Below are positions 58,300 to 64,000 of a stretch of DNA of 64,000 nucleotides, in pieces. Under the pieces are notes generated by a model, which saw nothing but the letters and a program-made list of their open reading frames with translations, was not told the origin of the DNA and ran no database searches. Where the stretch lies: the NCBI RefSeq assembly GCF_001298525.1, contig NZ_CP012678.1, positions 744,001-808,000 on the forward strand, given 5' to 3'. Source of the DNA: Psychrobacter urativorans (GTDB lineage Bacteria > Pseudomonadota > Gammaproteobacteria > Pseudomonadales > Moraxellaceae). Every line of letters starts with the position of its first letter. Position 1 is the stretch's first letter. The position numbers were made by a program, and so were the translations under genes.

Positions 58300-60333
58300 A
58301 TGAGTCAACTTAATCCCAAACAACAAGAAGCCATGCTCTATGTATCAGGTCCGCTACTGGTATTGGCGGGCGCAGGCTCAGGCAAGACGTCGGTTATCAC
58401 GCGTAAGATTGCCTATCTTATTGAAGAATGTAACATGCCAGCCGAACGTATCACAGCGGTAACATTCACCAATAAAGCGGCGCGTGAAATGAAAGCGCGG
58501 GTGAGTAAATTACTACCCAGTGAAAAAACACGTGGACTGACCGTTTCGACCTTTCACCAATTTGGCTTACAATTTTTACGCTATGAGCTGATACATACGC
58601 CACTCAAAGGCAACTTTTCTATTATGGATGGCGAGGACAGCAAGCGCCTATTGATGGAATTGATGATGCGCGATAACTTAAGTGGCGCTGAGAGTCGTGA
58701 ACTGGTCGGTAAAGCAATGAAATTTATCTCCGATTGGAAAAATGATCTGATTGATCCCGATAAGGCAATGGATACCTTAGACGATCCCGAAGATATGATT
58801 TTTGCGACGCTTTATGCCCTGTATGAGCGTAATTTACGCGCTTATAATGCCGTTGATTTTGATGATTTAATTGTCCTGCCAACCAAAATATTACGTGATA
58901 ATACGGAGCTGCGGGATAAATGGCAAAATCGTATTCGTTACTTGCTCGTCGATGAATATCAAGACACCAATACCGCGCAGTATGAGATGATTAAATATCT
59001 GGTAGGTCCACAAGGGCGCTTTACGGTGGTTGGTGATGATGACCAATCCATCTATGCATGGCGTGGGGCGAAACCTGAGAATATGGGATTATTAAAAGAG
59101 GATTTCCCTAAATTAAAAATTGTGATGCTGGAACAAAATTACCGCTCAACCAGTCGTATTTTGACCTCGGCAAATGCGGTGATTACCAATAATGAGCATT
59201 TATTTGAAAAGAAACTGTGGTCAGATAAAGGTCAAGGCGAAAAAATTCGTATTATTAATTGTCGTAATGACGATGATGAAGCGGAGCGCGTTGCTAAAGA
59301 AATTGTTACCCATAAACTGCGGTTTGGTAATGAATGGGAAGATTATGCCGTACTGTATCGCAGTAACTTTCAGGCGCGAATGTTAGAGGCGCAGCTGCGA
59401 CAATTACAAGTACCTTATAAATTATCCGGTGGTCAGTCCTTTTTTGCGCGTAGTGAAATCAAAGACATCATGAGCTATTTGCGTTTAATATTAAATCCTG
59501 AAGATGACAGTGCTTTTTTACGTATTATCAATACGCCCAAGCGCGGAATGGGTCCGGCAACCCTTGAAAAACTTGGTCTATTTTCACAAGAACATAGCAT
59601 CTCGCTGCTTGCCTCGTGTACCCATGCGGGTCTTGCTCATGTTTTACCGTCGAAAGCGTACGGTACTTTAAAAGCGTTTGGTGATTTTATTGAGCATTAC
59701 ACGCGCGAGTTGGATCAGCATCCTGACCCCGTGCCTATCGTGCGCCAAATGATTGATGAGACTGGCTATATTGATTTTGTGCGCGAGGATGCTAAAACGC
59801 CACAGCAAGAAAAAAATCGTATTGATAATATTGAGGTGCTATATACCAGTATTCAGTCGCTTATTAATCGCGCAGAAGAAGATGAAGATCGTACTATTGA
59901 TACTATTATTCGCAAACTGGTATTACTCGATATGCTTGAGCAGCAGCAAGAAGAAGAAAATACCAATAAAGTGAACCTCATGACGTTACATGCTGCCAAA
60001 GGTTTGGAGTTTAACTACGTTTATATCATGGGGCTAGAAGAAGAAATGCTGCCACATCGTAACTCCATTATGAGTGAAACGGTCGAAGAAGAACGCCGTC
60101 TGATGTATGTGGGCATTACCCGTGCGCGTCGTGAGCTGACGTTAACACTGGCAACGCAGCGACGCTCAGGAGGTCAGATGCGCGTGACTTCAGAATCGCG
60201 ATTTTTAGAAGAACTGCCTGAAGATCATATTGATTGGCCCGCCAAAGCGAAAAAGAAAAAAGCGATAAAAGATCCAGAAGCTGTTGCTGATGAGTATTTA
60301 GCCAATATTCGCGCGTTATTAGGCAAACATTAG
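58300..60333 (+). CDS. rep: ATP-dependent DNA helicase Rep
   Basis: A superfamily 1A 3'-5' helicase that helps replication forks pass obstacles; 677 residues, close to E. coli Rep (673). Motifs in order: LNPKQQEAM (Q motif), VLAGAGSGKTSVI (Walker A, near residues 20-32), TFTNKAAREMKAR, LLVDEYQDTN (motif II), VVGDDDQSIYAWRGA (motif III), LEQNYRST, LMTLHAAKGLEFNYVYI (motif V) and MYVGITRAR (motif VI). Rep rather than UvrD is indicated by length and overall sequence (for example GDDDQSIYAWRGAKPEN). Confidence 0.93.
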   Translation: MSQLNPKQQEAMLYVSGPLLVLAGAGSGKTSVITRKIAYLIEECNMPAERITAVTFTNKAAREMKARVSKLLPSEKTRGLTVSTFHQFGLQFLRYELIHTPLKGNFSIMDGEDSKRLLMELMMRDNLSGAESRELVGKAMKFISDWKNDLIDPDKAMDTLDDPEDMIFATLYALYERNLRAYNAVDFDDLIVLPTKILRDNTELRDKWQNRIRYLLVDEYQDTNTAQYEMIKYLVGPQGRFTVVGDDDQSIYAWRGAKPENMGLLKEDFPKLKIVMLEQNYRSTSRILTSANAVITNNEHLFEKKLWSDKGQGEKIRIINCRNDDDEAERVAKEIVTHKLRFGNEWEDYAVLYRSNFQARMLEAQLRQLQVPYKLSGGQSFFARSEIKDIMSYLRLILNPEDDSAFLRIINTPKRGMGPATLEKLGLFSQEHSISLLASCTHAGLAHVLPSKAYGTLKAFGDFIEHYTRELDQHPDPVPIVRQMIDETGYIDFVREDAKTPQQEKNRIDNIEVLYTSIQSLINRAEEDEDRTIDTIIRKLVLLDMLEQQQEEENTNKVNLMTLHAAKGLEFNYVYIMGLEEEMLPHRNSIMSETVEEERRLMYVGITRARRELTLTLATQRRSGGQMRVTSESRFLEELPEDHIDWPAKAKKKKAIKDPEAVADEYLANIRALLGKH

Positions 60334-60480
60334 TACCGCTTTTTTTAATGCAGTTTTTTCAATTTTAATGCAACTTTTTAAAAAAATAGACTTAAATTAC
60401 TACCTTTTATCAATGAAAGAGTATTTTTATTACATCCTCTTTTAACATTTACTTAATATTAACTTTGCCCTCATTTTGGA

Positions 60481-61887
60481 ATGCTTATGCCCACCGCCAC
60501 GCCTAGCTCTGAACGCTCTTTCAAGCTGGGAGACTATAATCCGCTAGAATATACGGCTGAATATAAGCTGCTGTATTTGCAGGATTTGGTGGCGGATAAG
60601 GCAACGGTTGCCATTGCTGAATTTTTAGCCAAGCAGTCTGAATACGAAATTGCTAATTTGCTGGAGTCATTTCCTAATCAAGATCGACTGCTGATTTGGG
60701 CGCAAGTTGCCGAACCTATTAAAGGTCGAGTGCTAGCTGAGCTAGAATTTGATACGCGCCAGCCATTAATGGAAAACTTCTCATCAACAGAAGTTTCTGT
60801 ATTTACCCAAGACCTTGATGCGCAGGATATCTCAGAGATTTTAGATACCGTTACTGAAACGGTGCGTACTTCGGTCATGGCAACGCTCGATGAAGATATT
60901 CGTATCCAAGTGAATAAGCTTGATACGTATGCCGATTGGGAAGTTGGCAGCTATATGGATCCGGATATTATTCAGGTACATGACGATATCAGTCTGCTAG
61001 AAGTACAAGAATGGCTGCGCAGTCATGTTGATTTACTGGATGACCAAAGCCAAGAGCTGTTGGTGGTTGATAAAAGCCAGCAATTATTAGGACTGCTGAG
61101 TCTCGTTGATTTAATTAAACACGACCAACATTCGTTAGTATCGAGCTTTATTGATAACGCCATTACTATTAACGACCGCCTAGATATTCAAGATGCCGCT
61201 GCGATTTTTCGTTCAGAAGATATCCGCTTTGCGCCGGTCATTAATAGTCACGGTGAGCTGGTTGGACAGTTAAATGGGGAAGATATCATGGAAATTATCC
61301 AAGACGATATCGACAGCACCATGAAAAATCTAGCCGGTGTCAGTCAAGACGAAGAGCTGTTCGCGCCTATTTTAACCAGTGCTAAAAGCCGTAGTATTTG
61401 GCTCGGTATTAATTTATGTACTGCACTCTTAGCCGCCATCGTCATTGGTCAGTTCGCAGCGGTGCTCGCAAAAGTAGTGGCGCTTGCCATTCTGATGCCG
61501 GTGGTGGCAAGTATGGGCGGTATTGCAGGCTCACAAACACTGACTGTGGTGATTCGTGGTATGGCGATGGGACAAATCGGTGGGTCTAACCGCTGGTGGT
61601 TATTTAACAAAGAGCTGTGGGTTGGCGCGATAAACGGTATCGTTTGGGCGATAATTATGGCAATAATTGCACAAATGTGGTTTCATGATGCTAAGATTAG
61701 TATGGTGATTGGCTGTGCTATTGCGATTAATATGACAGCTGCAAATGTCGCGGGCATTACCATCCCATTGATGTTAAAAAACATGAATATTGACCCAGCA
61801 CTATCCGCCTCCGTGATTTTAACTACCGTGACTGATATTGTAGGTTTTATGTCGTTTCTCGGACTGGCAAGTATCCTGTTGCTTTAG
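60481..61887 (+). CDS. mgtE: magnesium transporter MgtE
   Basis: A 468-residue Mg2+ channel/transporter. An N-terminal helical domain (about 30-140) is followed by two CBS domains (about 160-280, YMDPDIIQVHDDISLLEVQEWL and AITINDRLDIQDAAAIFRSEDI) and five membrane segments from about residue 300. The conserved pore region is MPVVASMGGIAGSQTLTVVIRGMAMG. A second ATG at 60487 is an equally possible start. No Mg-responsive riboswitch is recognisable in the 147-bp spacer upstream. Confidence 0.94.
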   Translation: MLMPTATPSSERSFKLGDYNPLEYTAEYKLLYLQDLVADKATVAIAEFLAKQSEYEIANLLESFPNQDRLLIWAQVAEPIKGRVLAELEFDTRQPLMENFSSTEVSVFTQDLDAQDISEILDTVTETVRTSVMATLDEDIRIQVNKLDTYADWEVGSYMDPDIIQVHDDISLLEVQEWLRSHVDLLDDQSQELLVVDKSQQLLGLLSLVDLIKHDQHSLVSSFIDNAITINDRLDIQDAAAIFRSEDIRFAPVINSHGELVGQLNGEDIMEIIQDDIDSTMKNLAGVSQDEELFAPILTSAKSRSIWLGINLCTALLAAIVIGQFAAVLAKVVALAILMPVVASMGGIAGSQTLTVVIRGMAMGQIGGSNRWWLFNKELWVGAINGIVWAIIMAIIAQMWFHDAKISMVIGCAIAINMTAANVAGITIPLMLKNMNIDPALSASVILTTVTDIVGFMSFLGLASILLL

Positions 61888-62020
61888 AATGTGCGCAGTA
61901 TAAATTTTTAAATGCAGCTTTAAATGTAAAACGGCACGTATTAAGATGTTGTGATTACATTCCTCTTTTCTATATAAAAAGCTATCAATAAAAATAGCCA
62001 AATCATTAAGTGAGCCTGTT

Positions 62021-62485
62021 ATGCAAGCGGTACAAGTTAAAGTCTTAAACCCTAAAATTACTCAAGATGCAGCATTCTCTCTACCCACACGTGCCACTGA
62101 TGGCTCAGCAGGTATTGACTTGCGGGCTTGTATTGATGAGCCTTTGATAGTCAAAGCGGGTGCAACGCATTTGGTAAAAACAGGTTTAGCCGTTTATATT
62201 CAAGACCCTAATTATGCGGGTATGATTTTACCACGCTCAGGGCTTGGGCATAAGCATGGCATTGTACTGGGTAATTTGGTCGGACTCATCGATGCTGACT
62301 ACCAAGGTGAGCTGATGGTCAGTATTTGGAATCGCAGCACAGAAGATTTCGTGCTTAATCCTGCCGAACGTATGGCACAGTATATTGTCGTACCGATTGC
62401 CCGCCCTGAGTTTGAAATCGTTGATGAATTCAGTGACGAAAGCGCGCGCGGTGCAGGTGGATTTGGTCATTCAGGTCGTCAGTAA
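62021..62485 (+). CDS. dut: deoxyuridine 5'-triphosphate nucleotidohydrolase (dUTPase)
   Basis: It hydrolyses dUTP to dUMP, keeping uracil out of DNA and feeding dTMP synthesis. The five trimeric-dUTPase motifs are seen: [43 protein letters not shown] and the C-terminal [12 protein letters not shown]. The 154 residues match the family. It precedes the phosphomannomutase gene by 89 bp, as dut precedes algC in Pseudomonas. Confidence 0.97.
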   Translation: MQAVQVKVLNPKITQDAAFSLPTRATDGSAGIDLRACIDEPLIVKAGATHLVKTGLAVYIQDPNYAGMILPRSGLGHKHGIVLGNLVGLIDADYQGELMVSIWNRSTEDFVLNPAERMAQYIVVPIARPEFEIVDEFSDESARGAGGFGHSGRQ

Positions 62486-62574
62486 CCCAAGTTTATCTAT
62501 CTATATTTACAAAAAATGCGGTCGCGTAAACTCATTTAACGACCATTCATAGCGCTGATAAGGAGAATAAAGTA

Positions 62575-64000
62575 ATGACGCATTTTTCTGCGCAGCAATC
62601 CTTATTTCGTGCCTATGATGTGCGCGGTGCGCGGCAGCTTTTTACCTCTGAATTTATACAAGCACTGGGTAAATCCTTCGCCCAGCTTTATCAGATACAA
62701 AGTTGCGGTATAGAAGATAAACGCTTAAAAAACACTCATATAGAGAATCATCAGCCAGCTCCTAACCGTCATTCTACGCCACCCGCTAGACGTAACAATA
62801 CTGTCGTTATTGGCTACGACGTGCGCTGTAATAGTGATACGATTGCGCACACGCTTGCCAATATTTTAAGTAGTCACGCATTGACCGTGATTAATTTAGG
62901 TCTCATTACCACACCGATGATGGCATTTTGGGCTGAGCAATATGGCGGTCATGGCATTATGGTCACCGCTAGCCACTCAGAAAAAAATACCTTAGGGGTC
63001 AAATGGTTAGTAGCTAACGCTTCTCCCAGTAGCCAAGACATTCAAAATTTGTATCAGAAATTATTAGCTATTTATGATGCCAAAGCCAACTACTTTCAAA
63101 ACAGTCTCTCAATCAATACTCATTCTAATAATAGCTCTGAAAATAACCACGGTCTAAAAAGCTCCTCACAACCACTTACTATATCTGCCAACCGTATTAA
63201 TCACTTACCTACTACAAGGGTTGTGGGTGCTTATATTGAAGCGATTGCAGAAGTGTTTTCTTGTATTCATCAGCACAGTAATACGCGAAACAGTGATACG
63301 CAAATAACCCATGGTATTCAACCTTTATCTAAGCTCAATATCACGATTGTCATTGACTGTATGCATGGTGCGACCAGCAATATTGCTCAAGCGTTATTTC
63401 AGCGTTTTTGTCGTCAGGTCATTATGCTGAATGATACCCCTGATGGTAATTTCCCATTAGGTAATCCCGATCCTACCGAGCCTAATCGCCTTGCTGAGCT
63501 CCAACAAACGGTTATGATTCATGAAGCGGATATGGGCTTAGCATTTGATGGTGATGGCGATCGGCTGATGATTGTGGATAATCGTGGGAAGGTTGTCGCC
63601 CCCGACCATCTGCTCTATTTATTAGCGCAAGTGGCAATAACGGAGCGTCCGCTTTCTGCTGATGTAGACGCACCGCAGGTTTTGTTTGATGTGAAATGCT
63701 CTCATCATTTAACAAAGCTGCTCACCTCACTCGGGGCAACGCCAGTGATGACGAGAACAGGCAGTAGTTTGCTAAGGCAACAGCTCCAAGCTCGCGGCGC
63801 TCATGCTATATTTGCCGGTGAGCTATCGGGTCACTTTATCTTTAATGACGGTTATTTTATCGTTTTTGATGATGCGATGTATAGCGGCTTGCGGCTACTA
63901 CATTGGCTGACCCATTCCGTGTCAATAGGCACTATTCATCAATCAATAATGAATAAACAGACCGAACTTGGTAGCAATACTCCAAATTATTCAAAACCAG
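62575..64000 (+). CDS. phosphomannomutase/phosphoglucomutase (AlgC family), cut by the window edge
   Basis: The frame starts at ATG 62575 (AAGGAG upstream) and stays open for 475 codons to the edge. It interconverts hexose 6- and 1-phosphates for LPS and capsule sugars. Seen: the N-terminal FRAYDVRG, the phosphoserine loop VTASHSEKN (Ser 133), the metal loop FDGDGDRL (near 324-331) and the sugar-recognition loop GELSGH (Glu 416). The phosphoserine loop normally reads (A/G)SHNP; here NP is replaced by SE. Two polar inserts (about residues 46-76 and 180-225) lengthen the N-terminal part by about 80-90 residues compared with AlgC. The 3' end is missing. Confidence 0.85.
   Translation, partial: MTHFSAQQSLFRAYDVRGARQLFTSEFIQALGKSFAQLYQIQSCGIEDKRLKNTHIENHQPAPNRHSTPPARRNNTVVIGYDVRCNSDTIAHTLANILSSHALTVINLGLITTPMMAFWAEQYGGHGIMVTASHSEKNTLGVKWLVANASPSSQDIQNLYQKLLAIYDAKANYFQNSLSINTHSNNSSENNHGLKSSSQPLTISANRINHLPTTRVVGAYIEAIAEVFSCIHQHSNTRNSDTQITHGIQPLSKLNITIVIDCMHGATSNIAQALFQRFCRQVIMLNDTPDGNFPLGNPDPTEPNRLAELQQTVMIHEADMGLAFDGDGDRLMIVDNRGKVVAPDHLLYLLAQVAITERPLSADVDAPQVLFDVKCSHHLTKLLTSLGATPVMTRTGSSLLRQQLQARGAHAIFAGELSGHFIFNDGYFIVFDDAMYSGLRLLHWLTHSVSIGTIHQSIMNKQTELGSNTPNYSKP

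Overview
The window reads as a piece of chromosome from a gammaproteobacterium of the family Moraxellaceae, most likely Psychrobacter. This is inferred from the overall protein character, the fused NuoCD in a 13-gene nuo operon, the moderate-to-low GC content and the wza-wzb-wzc capsule arrangement; no rRNA is present to confirm it. Nearly all genes are chromosomal housekeeping genes. I see no tRNA, rRNA, IS element, prophage or CRISPR array.

Layout. (1) 253-8424, minus strand: the start of a capsule locus, transcribed wza-wzb-wzc, then a membrane nucleotide-sugar 4,6-dehydratase, a UDP-HexNAc 6-dehydrogenase and a UDP-GlcNAc 4-epimerase. It has its own leader with a 14-bp inverted repeat and probably continues past the left edge. 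(2) 8897-12690: rluB, two uncharacterised membrane-anchored proteins (one with an EF-hand-like loop), a LysE/ArgO-type exporter and a MarC protein. (3) 12855-18234: an NAD de novo synthesis cluster, nadC and a NadQ-type Nudix/winged-helix regulator on the minus strand, and nadA-nadB divergent on the plus strand. A shared dyad (TTATGCTCA, 3 bp, TGAGCATAA) lies upstream of nadA and, in imperfect form, upstream of nadC, so regulator and operators can be read as one circuit. (4) 18315-28334: lysO, an orphan HrgA-like putative nuclease, two UbiH-family hydroxylases, phoH-ybeY, an MscS channel, a hypothetical gene and fpr.

(5) 28410-44724, minus strand: the complete respiratory complex I operon nuoA-B-CD-E-F-G-H-I-J-K-L-M-N, with several translationally coupled junctions and a strong terminator after nuoN. 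(6) 45479-48910: lolA, rplU-rpmA and ispB. (7) 49491-56250: a tripartite RND efflux operon (adaptor, pump, outer-membrane factor) behind a promoter with a 20-bp spacer that carries a 22-bp dyad, the layout typical of MerR-family control. (8) 56370-64000: hemB, a small secreted protein, rep helicase, mgtE, dut and a phosphomannomutase/phosphoglucomutase cut by the right edge.

The window holds no obvious new multi-gene system. The points most worth following are the NadQ-type regulatory circuit, the MerR-like efflux promoter, the orphan HrgA-like nuclease, the capsule-operon leader dyad, the unexplained two-gene membrane pair at 9955-11133, and a recurring habit of 13-17 bp tandem duplications in spacers or directly at stop codons.
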